Shown here in pieces: positions 35,088-45,348 of a stretch of DNA of 64,000 nt. The translations under genes and the position numbers were made by a program. Source of the stretch: an uncultured Rhizobiaceae group bacterium (GTDB taxonomy: Bacteria; Pseudomonadota; Alphaproteobacteria; Rhizobiales; Rhizobiaceae). The notes under the pieces were generated by a model. That model was not told where the DNA came from. It ran no database searches and worked only from the letters and a program-made list of their open reading frames with translations. Numbering within the stretch: position 1 is the first letter of the stretch; every line of letters starts with the position of its first letter. The stretch covers positions 124,001 to 188,000 of the forward strand of contig CANMVS010000002.1 of NCBI GenBank assembly GCA_947501445.1, written 5' to 3'.

Positions 35088-35474
35088 TTATACGGCGATA
35101 AGTGCAGCGGCAACGGCGCGTTGCTCTGCCAGCATGACATTATAGGTACGCACCGCTGCGCCCGTGCTCATCGGATCTGAGATGATACCGGCTTCACGCA
35201 GGGTCGATTTTAACGGCTGAGGAAGCAGGCGAATTTCGAGGCCGGTCCCAACCAGCAGGACTTCAATATCCCTGGCATCGGCAAGCACACGCGCCAGGAG
35301 TGTTGCATTCAATTCGCTTTCAGGTGTCACCTCCCATCCGTAGATACCGGACGGAAGACACAGGATCGATCCGCGATGGGACATATCCGCGAATCGAAAC
35401 CCACCATTGCCATAGGCATCGATGGGTGCCCGATCCGGAAAATGCGCATCACGAATCTCAATCCCCTTGGGCAT
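35088..35474 (-). CDS. Mth938-like protein (DUF498), NDUFAF3 homologue
   Basis: Small alpha/beta protein of 128 residues with the family motifs GNGGFRFADMSHRGSILCLP near residues 22-41, ARDIEVLLVGTGLEIRLLP around 67-85 and the C-terminal STGAAVRTYNVMLAEQRAVAAAL. The mitochondrial homologue NDUFAF3 is a complex I assembly factor. It is 2 bases downstream of secDF and upstream of the NDUFAF6-like gene, suggesting a joint role in assembling membrane respiratory complexes. No catalytic activity is known for the family. Confidence 0.88.
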   Translation of the reverse strand: MPKGIEIRDAHFPDRAPIDAYGNGGFRFADMSHRGSILCLPSGIYGWEVTPESELNATLLARVLADARDIEVLLVGTGLEIRLLPQPLKSTLREAGIISDPMSTGAAVRTYNVMLAEQRAVAAALIAV

Positions 35475-35476
35475 GA

Positions 35477-38044
35477 TCAGCTCTGCACAACACCAGGTGC
35501 TGCATCATCCTTTTTGTTTTCGTCCTTGCCAATGCCGACGCGAAAAGTGTCGCCGCGCAATTTGAACAAAATGAGCACGGGTGCCGCTATGAAGATGGAC
35601 GAGAACGTACCGACGACAACACCAAAGATCATTGCGAAGGTAAACGACTGGATGACTTCACCACCAAAGATGTAGAGCGCCAGCAGGGCCAGCAATGTGG
35701 TCACGGAGGTCAGGACCGTACGTGACAACATTTGGTTGATGGACAGATCAAGCAGATCCGGCAGCGGCATTTTCTTGAACCGCCTGAGATTCTCTCGGAC
35801 GCGGTCATAAACCACCACCGTATCATTAAGCGAGTAACCCACAATTGTCAGAACGGCCGCGATACTGGAGAGATTAAACTCCACCCCCGTCACCACAAAC
35901 ATGCCTATGGTCAGCACCACGTCATTGACGGTGGCAATGATCGCTCCAAGGGCAAATTGCCATTCAAAACGGAACCAGATGTAGATCAAAATGGCGAAGA
36001 GTGAGGCAAGGACAGCAATTGTGCCCGCACGCGCCAGCTCACCTGACACGGTTGGTCCAACGGCCTCCACACGACGTATCGTATAGTCAGCCTCAAGATC
36101 AGACCGCACCTTGTTGATGACGGTTTGTTCGGCATTGTCGCCGGAATCCTGTGCCTGCACCCGGATAAGAACTTCCGTTGGTGAACCAAACTCCTGAACC
36201 TGTATGTCGCCAAGATTGAGTTCCGACAGCCGGTCACGTATGTCGCCAACATCAGCGGGGCCGCTTTTCGACTGTATTTCAATGATGGAACCACCCTTGA
36301 AGTCGATACCGTAATTCATGCCAATCGTCGCAAATAGCACAAGCGACGCCAGAGCTGCGGCTGCGGAGAACAGGAATGTCACCCGGCGCAACCACATGAA
36401 CTTGTAGTGTGTATTGTTGAATAGGTTGGTGAGCAAACCACGCGGCAGGTTTTTCGGACGGCGGCGACGCACCCATTCAGCGATCATCCAGCGGGTTACC
36501 GTAAAGGCGGTAAAGACCGTTGTGAGAATACCAATGGCAAGTGTGATAGCAAAGCCGCGAACCGGCCCCGAACCGAGATAGAACAGGATAACGGCTGCAA
36601 TCAATGTGGTGACATTGGCATCAAGAATTGTGCTGAATGCACGTTTGAAGCCCGCGTCAATTGACTGTATCAGCGATCGGCCGCCTCGCCTTTCTTCCTT
36701 GATACGCTCGTAAATAAGCACATTGGAGTCCACCGCCATACCGACGGTGAGGACAATACCCGCAATACCCGGAAGGGTCAGCGTTGCACCAATGACCGTC
36801 AGCAGCGCAATGATCATGATCACGTTGAAGATCAGCGCCAGATTGGCGATAATGCCAAGGAACCCATAGGCCACGAATATAAAGGCAACGACCAGTATAG
36901 CACCAATTATGCCTGCCAATTCACCGGCGGCAATCGAGTCTGCCCCCAGTCCTGGACCAACGGTGCGTTCTTCAATCACCGTCCATGTGGCTGGAAGTGA
37001 TCCTGCCCGCAATAAAATGGCCAGATCATTGGCGGTATCAACGGTAAAGTTACCGGAAATCTGGCCGGTGCCGCCCAGAATAGGCTCATTGATAACCGGT
37101 GCAGATATCACTTCATTGTCGAGAATGATTGCAAATGGCCTGCCAACATTTTGCTGGGTGGCCTGACCGAACCGTTGCGCGCCATTCGTATCGAAACGGA
37201 AGGTAATGATGGGTTCATTCGTGCGCTGATCAAACCCCGGCTGTGCATCCACCAGCGCATCCCCGGACACCAGTATGCGCCTTTGAATGAGGTAGGGAAT
37301 CGGCGGATCATCGCTTGAATAGAGAATTTCTGAAGTCACCGGTGGGCGACCATTGATTGCTTCTTCAACCGACATGGTTGAATCAACCATGCGAAAGGTC
37401 AGTTTTGCCGTCTGATTGAGAAGTTCTTTCAGCCGCTCAGGATCATCAAACCCCGGAACCTGTACCAGAATGCGATCGTCACCCTGACGCTGAATGACGG
37501 GTTCGGTCGTACCTAGCTCATCAATACGGTTTCGAAACACTTCAATCGATTGGGCAACAGCAGATGTAACCCGGTGATTAATACCCTCTGGCGTAAGGGT
37601 CAGCTGAAGAAGACCCGGCTGCGGTTCTTCAAGTACAGCTTCGCGGATGGTTCCACCGGTTAATAGGCCAGCGCTGACCAGTTCCGTCAGGCCTGTCAAA
37701 GCCTCTTTCGCGCGATCGACATTTGCGGAATCGCGAATGCGCACCTGTGCAACAAGACCCTTGCCGGACAGACCGGTATATCCAATGCCCTCCTCGCGCA
37801 GCAGACGACGCATGTCGTCCACCAGCGTTTCGAGGCGCTCCTGCTCAATGTCCTGTCGCTCAACCTGCAACAGAATGTGAGAACCACCCTGCAGGTCCAA
37901 CCCCAGGGTAAGCTGTTTTTTTGGCATCCAATCGGGAAGCGCAGCCAATTGGTTTTGCGAAAGGATGTTCGGTACCGCAAAAATCACACTGGCCAGAATG
38001 GCCATCCAGATCAGCGTGGTTTTCCAGCGGGAAAAATACAGCAT
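35477..38044 (-). CDS. secDF: Protein translocase subunit SecDF (fused)
   Basis: Fusion of SecD and SecF in one chain of 855 residues, the form common in this order. The SecD half has an N-terminal helix, the large P1 head (GLDLQGGSHILLQVE near residue 48) and helices with AGIVLTVGMAVDSNVLIYERI; the SecF half begins near residue 550 and repeats the pattern (GIDFKGGSIIEI, later LTIVGYSLNDTVVVYDRVREN). The protein uses the proton gradient to help SecYEG release exported proteins. yajC is upstream, 77 bases away, and the Mth938-like gene follows at 2 bases. Confidence 0.96.
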   Translation of the reverse strand: MLYFSRWKTTLIWMAILASVIFAVPNILSQNQLAALPDWMPKKQLTLGLDLQGGSHILLQVERQDIEQERLETLVDDMRRLLREEGIGYTGLSGKGLVAQVRIRDSANVDRAKEALTGLTELVSAGLLTGGTIREAVLEEPQPGLLQLTLTPEGINHRVTSAVAQSIEVFRNRIDELGTTEPVIQRQGDDRILVQVPGFDDPERLKELLNQTAKLTFRMVDSTMSVEEAINGRPPVTSEILYSSDDPPIPYLIQRRILVSGDALVDAQPGFDQRTNEPIITFRFDTNGAQRFGQATQQNVGRPFAIILDNEVISAPVINEPILGGTGQISGNFTVDTANDLAILLRAGSLPATWTVIEERTVGPGLGADSIAAGELAGIIGAILVVAFIFVAYGFLGIIANLALIFNVIMIIALLTVIGATLTLPGIAGIVLTVGMAVDSNVLIYERIKEERRGGRSLIQSIDAGFKRAFSTILDANVTTLIAAVILFYLGSGPVRGFAITLAIGILTTVFTAFTVTRWMIAEWVRRRRPKNLPRGLLTNLFNNTHYKFMWLRRVTFLFSAAAALASLVLFATIGMNYGIDFKGGSIIEIQSKSGPADVGDIRDRLSELNLGDIQVQEFGSPTEVLIRVQAQDSGDNAEQTVINKVRSDLEADYTIRRVEAVGPTVSGELARAGTIAVLASLFAILIYIWFRFEWQFALGAIIATVNDVVLTIGMFVVTGVEFNLSSIAAVLTIVGYSLNDTVVVYDRVRENLRRFKKMPLPDLLDLSINQMLSRTVLTSVTTLLALLALYIFGGEVIQSFTFAMIFGVVVGTFSSIFIAAPVLILFKLRGDTFRVGIGKDENKKDDAAPGVVQS

Positions 38045-38121
38045 GTTGTTCTCAGTTCGTTGCGCGGGGAAAGACGTTCACATGAGCCATCAGATAACGA
38101 CGACTCCAGCAGGAGTGTAAC

Positions 38122-38460
38122 CTACTTGCTTTTCGCCGTTTCCTTTACAGGTTCGCCCTTCACTTTAACGTCAGCAAGCATGGAGCGAACAACTTTCACT
38201 TTGAGGCCATCGGCAATTTCGACTTCAACTTCGTTGTCATCGATAACCTTGGTCACTTTGCCGGAAATGCCGCCACCTGTGATGACCTGATCGCCACGCC
38301 GGACATTGTTGAGCATTTCCTGCCGTTTTTTCGCCTGTGTGCGTTGCGGGCGAATGATAAGAAAATACATGATCACAAAGATCAGAATGAACGGCATAAC
38401 CGAGACAAGCATTTCGCTTCCGCCACCGAGGGACTGGGCATATGCAGGTGTTACGAACAT
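38122..38460 (-). CDS. yajC: Preprotein translocase subunit YajC
   Basis: Small inner-membrane partner of SecDF, 112 residues. One transmembrane segment lies at about residues 19-39 (LVSVMPFILIFVIMYFLIIR), followed immediately by the family motif RPQRTQAKKRQEML, and by a short SH3-like basic domain with GDQVITGGGISGKVTKV. Directly upstream of secDF on the same strand. Its start region is divergent from the ATP-binding protein gene across about 185 bases. Confidence 0.95.
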   Translation of the reverse strand: MFVTPAYAQSLGGGSEMLVSVMPFILIFVIMYFLIIRPQRTQAKKRQEMLNNVRRGDQVITGGGISGKVTKVIDDNEVEVEIADGLKVKVVRSMLADVKVKGEPVKETAKSK

Positions 38461-38644
38461 TTATAGAGCTCCTTTAGGGAAACAATCGCCTAGTGTTAAT
38501 GAAGGCGGTTGGAACCGGCCTTTTGCTGAGCGAGATATAGTGTCACGAGCGGTAATGCAACTGTGCAGGTGAATACATGCCCCTTTTCGTATCGAAGCCA
38601 TCGTGCTACCGCACATTTTGTGCCTGGCAATTGAGGAAATGATC

Positions 38645-39520
38645 GTGAAAGAAGCTTTGCTGCAGAACCTGCTGGAAGAAGTCAAACGGCTGACAATAGC
38701 TGTTGAATCACTTTCGGGGCCCAAACAGGCTGAAAATGACCTGGGGACCGCAGATTGCTTCATCTGGGAGCCGCAAACCGGATATCTCCAGCCTGTCAAA
38801 AAGCCCAATCGGGTTGATATCAGCCTCATTCGCGGCGTCGACCGGGTCCGTGACATTCTTCACGACAATACGCAGCGTTTTGCTGACGGCCTGCCTGCCA
38901 ATAACGTGCTGTTGTGGGGCGCACGCGGGATGGGCAAATCATCGCTGGTAAAAGCAACGCACGCGGACATCGTCTCAACGCAGCAAAAGTCTGCCAACCC
39001 GCTCAAACTGATTGAAATTCACCGTGAGGACATAGACAGCCTTCCGCGTCTCATGACCCTGCTACGGGAGCAGAGCGAGCGCTTTATCCTCTTTTGCGAT
39101 GATCTGTCTTTTGACCATGACGACACCACCTATAAATCACTCAAGGCTGCTCTTGAGGGTGGCCTCGAGGGTCGGGCTGAAAACGTTGTGTTTTACGCAA
39201 CGTCCAATCGTCGCCACCTGCTGCCGCGGGACATGATGGAGAATGAACGCTCAACCGCCATCAACCCGTCTGAAGCCGTGGAAGAAAAAGTATCCCTGTC
39301 AGATCGCTTCGGCCTATGGCTGGGGTTCCACAAATGCAGCCAGGACGAATATCTGGAAATGGTTTGTGCCTATGCGAAACACTTTGATATTGAGCTGGAT
39401 GCGGCATCCCTGCGCGCGCAGGCGCTTGAATGGTCAACAACACGCGGGGCCAGATCCGGACGTGTCGCATGGCAATTCATTCAGGACCTGGGTGGCCGTA
39501 TGGGGAAGAAATTCCACTGA
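38645..39520 (+). CDS. DUF815 AAA-type ATP-binding protein
   Basis: AAA+ ATPase-like protein, 291 residues from a GTG at 38645, where GAGG lies 8 bases upstream; ATG 38639 and GTG 38603 are in frame but worse placed. Walker A is LLWGARGMGKSSLVKA, Walker B is FILFCDDLSFD, and sensor 1 is FYATSNRRHLL. Function of DUF815 proteins is unknown. It is divergent from yajC, an arrangement that recurs in related genomes. It ends before a bidirectional terminator shared with the convergent LytM gene. Confidence 0.9.
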   Translation: MKEALLQNLLEEVKRLTIAVESLSGPKQAENDLGTADCFIWEPQTGYLQPVKKPNRVDISLIRGVDRVRDILHDNTQRFADGLPANNVLLWGARGMGKSSLVKATHADIVSTQQKSANPLKLIEIHREDIDSLPRLMTLLREQSERFILFCDDLSFDHDDTTYKSLKAALEGGLEGRAENVVFYATSNRRHLLPRDMMENERSTAINPSEAVEEKVSLSDRFGLWLGFHKCSQDEYLEMVCAYAKHFDIELDAASLRAQALEWSTTRGARSGRVAWQFIQDLGGRMGKKFH

Positions 39521-39630
39521 AAATTCATAGCCGAAAAGATCACTAATTCTCTTTATTCAATTGTATTAATGTGGTTTTTCTATATTCCACCACCACAGCC
39601 GAGGTAGCATGAATGCTATCCGAAAACGAA

Positions 39631-39667
39631 AAAACCGGACCTGCTGGGAACGTGCGGGTCCGGTTTT
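39631..39667. terminator. Bidirectional terminator
   Basis: AAAACCGGACC and GGTCCGGTTTT form an 11-bp stem with A-run and T-run on either side, serving both the DUF815 gene and the convergent M23 gene. A second small hairpin TAGCAT-GA-ATGCTA lies just before it. Confidence 0.85.
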
Positions 39668-39688
39668 TCTTTGGAGACTGGAGAGCCC

Positions 39689-41401
39689 CTATTCCAAAAA
39701 TGTAATGGGATTGACCGGTTTTGCATCCTTGCGGATTTCAAAATGTAATTTCGGACGGTTTGCATTTCCGCTCATGCCGGAAAGAGCAACGACCTGACCA
39801 CGGCTGACGTTGTCACCGCGCTCAACAATCAATTCGCTGGCATGTCCATAGACGCTCACCAGACCATTGTCGTGGCGTACCAGGACCGTATTGCCGTATT
39901 CCTTGAGGCCACTGCCTGCATAGATGACAATGCCATTTTCCGCGGCTTTGACCGGTGTACCCTGCGGCAGTGAAATGTCGATGCCATCATTTCTGGAGCC
40001 ATCTTCAACGCTGCCAAAACCGTTCATGACCTGCCCCCGGGCTGGCCAGCGCAATTTGCTGATACCGGTTGCTTTTGGCGCATTTGCCTTTACCGCGGAT
40101 TTGGCCGCGACCGTTGCGCCATTGTCAGCCGGTTTTACCTTTGCCGCATTGCCTGCAGCTTCACTGGCTCGCTTTGAATTTTTCGCAACACTGGCCGTTC
40201 GCACCTGATCGACATTGTCGGAGGGCGACGGGATCGTCAGTTTTTGACCGATTCGGATTTTCGAATCTGTCAGACCATTGGCGCGTTTGAGCGAATCGAC
40301 ACTAACCCCTGACCGCGATGCAATCCGGCTCAGTGAATCACCCGACTGAACGCTATAGACACCCGCCCGCTTGGCGGCAGGTGCGACAACGCTCTCTTGC
40401 GCTTTTACAGGTGTTGCAGTCGCAGGCTTTGCAACCGCTGTCAGTTGTCTGGTCTGGTTTGCCACTGGCACGACTGCGGCCTGACGCTTCGGTGCTGGTG
40501 TTGGCAGCGGAACATTGGCCGTACGCGCTGCCCCCTGGTAGCCGACACTGGCACGTGAAGCTCGTGTTTTGGGATTATTGTCCGGTGCTGAGACGGGCGT
40601 CTTTCGGCTGTAGACATAGGTCGGAATAACAACGACCTGTCCCGCATCCACCTTGGATGGATCCGAAATACCATTGGCTTTCATGATCTCTTTGGCCGGA
40701 ACACCATAACGACGCGACAGATTGTACAGCGTTTCACCAGGCCCAATCGTAACGCGTGTCCCACCAGCGGCGCTCCATCCATCTGATTTTGCTCCAGAGC
40801 GGGCAGGCGTCGGCGCTGTTGGCGTCGAACCGGTGACGATCGTATCGGGCGCTGAAGCACTGGTACTAAGATTTGTCGGCTTTGGAGCCAGACTCACTGT
40901 CCGCACAGCCTTGGGCTGTTGTGCAGCCACGGAACGGCTCGCTGCAACAGGTGTCGCAATACTTTGAACGGGCACAGGTGCGAGTTCAATTTCCGGTTTG
41001 ATTGGCTGAACAGGTGGTGCATGGCGCAGCGGCTGGCGCGAAACCGGTTGCGCCACTGCCGATTGATAGGTGCTTTGGGGTTGCGCCGGATAGGGCTGAG
41101 ATGCCGCATTTGCCACATATACCGGTGTGTTCGGTGTGTTTTGCCGGGGCACTGACCCGGTAATTGTATTGTCATAGACTGGCGCAGATTGCGCGCTGAC
41201 ATCGCCAGGATAGGTTTGAGTGGGCGCCTGCCGCGGGGCAGAAGCGACCGTAGACCCGCCCACAGCGTTAGGCACGGTCCCGGTGAACAACCCATCCTGA
41301 AATCGGCTTGCGTCGGAACTGCAGCCCGCCGCCAAACTGGCAAGACAAACCGCACCGGCTAATCGGTAGGAACTTTTGGAAAATGATTTGATACGCATCA
41401 T
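39689..41401 (-). CDS. LysM/LytM lipoprotein, DipM/NlpD-like, degenerate peptidase
   Basis: Envelope lipoprotein of 570 residues. A signal ending in the lipobox LAAGC (about residue 26) is followed by a long Pro/Ala/Thr linker, LysM 1 (about residues 214-258, TIGPGETLYNLSRRYGVPA), LysM 2 (about 345-392, YSVQSGDSLSRIASRSGVSV) and a C-terminal M23 domain (about 445-570). The first zinc ligand, normally the His of HxGIDI, is Asn here (RNDGIDISLPQG), and the HxH ligand pair reads KLHFEI, so peptidase activity is unlikely. Such degenerate LytM factors activate amidases at division. It follows pcm on the minus strand with a 299-bp gap. Confidence 0.9.
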   Translation of the reverse strand: MMRIKSFSKSSYRLAGAVCLASLAAGCSSDASRFQDGLFTGTVPNAVGGSTVASAPRQAPTQTYPGDVSAQSAPVYDNTITGSVPRQNTPNTPVYVANAASQPYPAQPQSTYQSAVAQPVSRQPLRHAPPVQPIKPEIELAPVPVQSIATPVAASRSVAAQQPKAVRTVSLAPKPTNLSTSASAPDTIVTGSTPTAPTPARSGAKSDGWSAAGGTRVTIGPGETLYNLSRRYGVPAKEIMKANGISDPSKVDAGQVVVIPTYVYSRKTPVSAPDNNPKTRASRASVGYQGAARTANVPLPTPAPKRQAAVVPVANQTRQLTAVAKPATATPVKAQESVVAPAAKRAGVYSVQSGDSLSRIASRSGVSVDSLKRANGLTDSKIRIGQKLTIPSPSDNVDQVRTASVAKNSKRASEAAGNAAKVKPADNGATVAAKSAVKANAPKATGISKLRWPARGQVMNGFGSVEDGSRNDGIDISLPQGTPVKAAENGIVIYAGSGLKEYGNTVLVRHDNGLVSVYGHASELIVERGDNVSRGQVVALSGMSGNANRPKLHFEIRKDAKPVNPITFLE

Positions 41402-41700
41402 ACAGGCTCACATACGCGATACAACATATGTGAATTTAACCGCGTTAAGGTTACTGGCCCGTTAAGCAATCCGTTTTTATTGTGAATTGCCAATATTCGG
41501 TGTTTTCAAATCAATGCAAAGTACCGGTAACACTGACCATAAGCGTTATATTTTTTTGGCTTCGCTTTTCTGCAGATTTGCAAAAACATGGCCAAATCCG
41601 GTTATTTCAACCAAAACAGCAATGGCCTATCACCAACTTTGTAAATTTCTGCAACGGTCCAGCGACGCGCCAGCCGTCGCGATCCTTGTCCTGTGACAAT
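41402..41700. other. Gap between pcm stop and LytM gene
   Basis: About 300 bases with AT-rich stretches; presumably the LytM gene's promoter. I see no gene, tRNA or strong terminator. Confidence 0.4.
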
Positions 41701-42354
41701 TCACAAAACAGCAGCAACACCGGGTAAAAGTGGCTGGAAGCGGACGGTCATCAGGTCTTCACGTTCAAACCGACTTCCAATCTTTGTCAGCCGAACCAGT
41801 GTCTGTGGTGTGCCGACATCACCCAAAGCGGCAATCATCTGCCCACCGGAAACCAACCTTTCGGCAAATGAACGTGGCATTTCACTAAAGGCTGAAGTTA
41901 CGAGAATACGATCAAACGTCCCCTCACCTGATGTGGGCTGTTGGCCATCTGCTGTAATGACAACGATGTTGGAAAGACCCAGATGGGTAAAACGCTGCGC
42001 CGCCAGCTGGCTCAAGGTTTTGTAACGATCAACCGTAACAACCCGTTCTACAATGCGGGACATCACCGCAGCGGTAAAGCCGGACCCGGTGCCAATTTCC
42101 AGAACCCTTTGACCAGGCGCCAATCCGAGCAGATGCAGCATGCGAAGGCTTTGATCAACACCTTCCATGGATTCCCCGCAATCAATGGGGATCGTGCGTG
42201 TTGAATAGGCAGCATCCATAAAAGCGGTCGGCGTAAACAGGCTGCGGGATGTCTGTTCCGCAGCCTTCAGCAAGACCTTGTCGGATATCCCCTCAGCTCG
42301 AAGCCTGAGGGCAAGCGCAGCAAATCCTTCACGCTCTGACATTCGGCTGTTCAA
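41701..42354 (-). CDS. pcm: Protein-L-isoaspartate O-methyltransferase
   Basis: SAM-dependent repair enzyme that methylates isoaspartyl residues, 217 residues. Conserved parts are [27 protein letters not shown], where the SAM-binding GTGSG loop is complete, [18 protein letters not shown] and the family's [14 protein letters not shown] near residue 145. Length is normal. The start overlaps the end of surE by 4 bases (ATGA), the classical surE-pcm coupling. Confidence 0.92.
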   Translation of the reverse strand: MNSRMSEREGFAALALRLRAEGISDKVLLKAAEQTSRSLFTPTAFMDAAYSTRTIPIDCGESMEGVDQSLRMLHLLGLAPGQRVLEIGTGSGFTAAVMSRIVERVVTVDRYKTLSQLAAQRFTHLGLSNIVVITADGQQPTSGEGTFDRILVTSAFSEMPRSFAERLVSGGQMIAALGDVGTPQTLVRLTKIGSRFEREDLMTVRFQPLLPGVAAVL

Positions 42355-43115
42355 GCAAGCGCCTCCGCAATGCTCTGTTGTATCGCATAGTCCGTCAGGT
42401 CAAGTTTCAGCGGCGTAACAGAGATTTTTCTTTCAGACATTGCAGCCAGATCGGTCCCGGCCTTGATATCATGCGTGCGGTGTGAAAACCGTAGCCAGTA
42501 GTAGGGAAAACCCCGGCCATCTTCACGCCGTTCAATGTCGATCCCATGCACAAGTTTACCCTGCGTCGTTACAACGGTTCCCGCAACGTCATCTGGCCCA
42601 CAGCTTGGAAAATTGACATTGATGAATGTTCCGGCAGGCAGGTCCAGCGTCACAAGTTTTTCCAGCAGTGGCGGTGCCAGCACCTCTGCGGTCTCCCAGG
42701 GCACGACACGCCCTTCCGACCAGTTATATCCCTGACTGAGGGCTATGGACCGAATACCCAGCATCGTGCCTTCTATCGCACCCGCAACGGTGCCGGAATA
42801 GGTCACACCATCGGCGATATTCACACCGGAGTTCACGCCCGACAAAATGAGATCCGGCGGCGTGTCGAGCACATCGCGCACCGCCATAATGACACAATCT
42901 GTCGGTGTTCCGCGCAGCGCGAAATGCTTGGGAGACAGTTCACGAAGTCTCAGCGGCTCGGACAGTGTCAATGAATGCGCCAGTCCGCTCTGATCAGTTT
43001 CTGGTGCGACAACCCAGATATCATCGGAGATTGTGCGCGCAATACGTTCCAGTACCGCCAATCCCTCCGCATGAATGCCATCGTCATTGGTCAGTAATAT
43101 GCGCATTGTCGCCAT
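42351..43115 (-). CDS. surE: 5'/3'-nucleotidase SurE
   Basis: Metal-dependent nucleoside monophosphatase, 254 residues. The N-terminal signature [16 protein letters not shown] holds the metal-binding Asp pair, and later motifs are [30 protein letters not shown] and SIALSQG. The ATG at 43115 has AGGAG only 3 bases away; the next ATG at 43106 gives the family's usual N-terminus, so the start is uncertain by three residues. It is upstream of pcm, overlapping by 4 bases, and 23 bases after serS. Confidence 0.94.
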   Translation of the reverse strand: MATMRILLTNDDGIHAEGLAVLERIARTISDDIWVVAPETDQSGLAHSLTLSEPLRLRELSPKHFALRGTPTDCVIMAVRDVLDTPPDLILSGVNSGVNIADGVTYSGTVAGAIEGTMLGIRSIALSQGYNWSEGRVVPWETAEVLAPPLLEKLVTLDLPAGTFINVNFPSCGPDDVAGTVVTTQGKLVHGIDIERREDGRGFPYYWLRFSHRTHDIKAGTDLAAMSERKISVTPLKLDLTDYAIQQSIAEALA

Positions 43116-43138
43116 TTACTCCTGCTTCATTACCAGAT

Positions 43139-44422
43139 CTATCTGATCTGTTCGATACGCGTCAGTCCACCCATGTAAGGCAGCAAAACGTCCGGAACTG
43201 TTACCGATCCATCTTCATTGAGGTAATTTTCCATCACCGCAATGAGTGCCCGACCAAGAGCCACACCGGACCCATTTAATGTATGGACGAACTGTATACC
43301 CTTTTCGCCCGTTTTTCGGTAGCGGGCCTGCATACGCCGCGCCTGAAAATCACCGCAGACAGAACAGGATGAAATTTCCCGGTAACTCTCCTGCCCCGGC
43401 AGCCAGACCTCAAGGTCGTAGGTTTTGCGGGCACCAAACCCCATGTCGCCCGAACACAATGTCATAACCCGATAGTGCAATCCAAGACGTTTAAGTACCT
43501 CTTCGGCACAGGCGGTCATGCGCTCATGCTCGTCAATCGAGCTTTCCTGATCGGTGATCGACACCAGCTCCACCTTGTTGAACTGATGCTGGCGCAGCAT
43601 GCCGCGTGTGTCGCGACCTGCCGATCCGGCTTCCGAACGAAAACATGGGGTGAGCGCTGTAAATCGAAGCGGAAGTTCGTCATGATCCAGAATTTCCTCG
43701 CGCACCAGGTTCGTCAGCGGTACCTCCGCCGTCGGGATCATCCAGCGGCCATCCGTTGTGCGAAAAAGATCCTCCGCAAATTTTGGCAATTGACTGGTTC
43801 CAAAAAGTGCTTCATCGCGCACCAGCAATGGCGGAACAACTTCTGTGTAGCCATGTTCACCCGTATGCAGATCAAGCATGAACTGACCCAGCGCGCGCTC
43901 AAGACGTGCCAGTTGCCCTTTCAACACCACAAAACGGCTTCCCGCTATGCGTGACGCTGCCTCAAAATCCATCTGCCCCAACGCTTCGCCAATATCAAAG
44001 TGCTCCAGGGCCTTATGATTCCATCCGGGTTTTTGACCATATATGCGGGTTTCAATATTGTCGGATTCATCTGTGCCGGACGGCACATCGTCAAATGGAA
44101 CATTGGGTATTGCTGCCAGAATCCCATCCAGCTGCGCATCGAGTGCCCGCACCTCGTCTTCGCTCGTCTGCAGCGCCTGCTTGATCTGAGCAACTTCCGC
44201 TTTCAACCGGTCAGCGGTCTCCACGTCCTTGCGCCCCATTGCGGCACCAATTTCCTTGGATGCACCATTTCGGCGGGCTTGCATGTCCTGCATTTGCTGC
44301 ACATGGGAGCGCCGCCGCTCATCCAGATCCACCAGCCCTTTGCCCAGCGGTTCGGCGCCGCGCTTTTCAAGTGCGGCATCCAACGCATCGGCGTTTTCGC
44401 GTATCCATTTGATGTCAAGCAT
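43139..44422 (-). CDS. serS: Seryl-tRNA synthetase
   Basis: Class II synthetase charging tRNA-Ser, 427 residues. The N-terminal long antiparallel coiled-coil arm covers about residues 30-105 ([40 protein letters not shown]). The catalytic domain shows motif 2 [17 protein letters not shown] and motif 3 [19 protein letters not shown]. The complete start matches the family [18 protein letters not shown]. Followed by surE on the same strand, with tatC upstream 80 bases away; this tat-serS-surE-pcm order is conserved in alphaproteobacteria. Confidence 0.97.
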   Translation of the reverse strand: MLDIKWIRENADALDAALEKRGAEPLGKGLVDLDERRRSHVQQMQDMQARRNGASKEIGAAMGRKDVETADRLKAEVAQIKQALQTSEDEVRALDAQLDGILAAIPNVPFDDVPSGTDESDNIETRIYGQKPGWNHKALEHFDIGEALGQMDFEAASRIAGSRFVVLKGQLARLERALGQFMLDLHTGEHGYTEVVPPLLVRDEALFGTSQLPKFAEDLFRTTDGRWMIPTAEVPLTNLVREEILDHDELPLRFTALTPCFRSEAGSAGRDTRGMLRQHQFNKVELVSITDQESSIDEHERMTACAEEVLKRLGLHYRVMTLCSGDMGFGARKTYDLEVWLPGQESYREISSCSVCGDFQARRMQARYRKTGEKGIQFVHTLNGSGVALGRALIAVMENYLNEDGSVTVPDVLLPYMGGLTRIEQIR

Positions 44423-44502
44423 ACTCGTCGTCCATTTGCAAAGTGGCAGCCCACTATTGCGCGTTGGTCAAAGAGCGGACAATCAGCGACAGAATTTACT
44501 GC

Positions 44503-45348
44503 CTATGGGGTTGTTCCTTCCGAAGGATCATCCTCGTCCCCGGAGGGTGCATCGGCATCATCCGCGGCTTTGTTTTCGGCACGTCTTCGTTCAACGATTC
44601 GGGCTGCGTAGATAGCAATCTCGTAGAGAAGGATAGTGGGAAGTGCAAGACCGATCTGGCTCGCGGGATCGGGGGGTGTCAAAATTGCTGCAGCAACAAA
44701 GGCGGCAACAATGGCATATTTGCGTTTATCAGCCAGCCCTTTGGACGTGACAAGGCCAGCGCGTGCAAGAAGTGTCGTAACGACCGGCAACTGAAAGACC
44801 AGACCAAAGGCAAAAATCAACGTCATGATCAGGTCGAGATATTCTGACACTTTCGGTAACAGTTCAATCGCAACCTGACCGCCATCTGCAGGCTGTTCCA
44901 TCGCCAGAAAGAACCACAGGACCATTGGCGTAAAAAACAGATAGACCAGAGCGCCACCAAGAAGAAACAATAGTGGTGAGGCAATCAGAAACGGTAAAAA
45001 CGCCGAACGCTCATTCTTGTAGAGGCCTGGTGCCACGAATTTATAAATCTGCGCCGCGATCATCGGAAAGGCTATAACAAGGCCACCAAACATGGCGACC
45101 TTGAGCTGTGTGAAGAAAAATTCCTGCGGGGCTGTATAAATGAGTTCGATCTGCCGGCCTTCCAGACCGGCCCATTCAACCGCCCAGACAAATGGTATTA
45201 CCAGTAGATTGAAAAGCTGTTTGGCAAAGAAGAAACAAACCAGAAAAGCAATAAAAAAACCGCCAACAGCCCACAGGAGCCTTTGTCGCAACTCAATGAG
45301 ATGGGCCAGCAATGGTTGGGCCGTATCATTCAGATCTTCTGACGTCAC
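44503..45348 (-). CDS. tatC: Twin-arginine translocase subunit TatC
   Basis: Six-helix core of the Tat protein export complex that binds twin-arginine signal peptides, 281 residues. It opens LNDTAQPLLAHLIELRQRLLW, the conserved HLxELR motif, and includes YTAPQEFFFTQLKVAMFGG and PVLVY-like segments with the FAFGLVFQLPVV helix. The C-terminal 35 residues are acidic and longer than the minimum. Its start overlaps tatB by 4 bases. tatB and tatA lie upstream in the same operon. Confidence 0.96.
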   Translation of the reverse strand: MTSEDLNDTAQPLLAHLIELRQRLLWAVGGFFIAFLVCFFFAKQLFNLLVIPFVWAVEWAGLEGRQIELIYTAPQEFFFTQLKVAMFGGLVIAFPMIAAQIYKFVAPGLYKNERSAFLPFLIASPLLFLLGGALVYLFFTPMVLWFFLAMEQPADGGQVAIELLPKVSEYLDLIMTLIFAFGLVFQLPVVTTLLARAGLVTSKGLADKRKYAIVAAFVAAAILTPPDPASQIGLALPTILLYEIAIYAARIVERRRAENKAADDADAPSGDEDDPSEGTTP

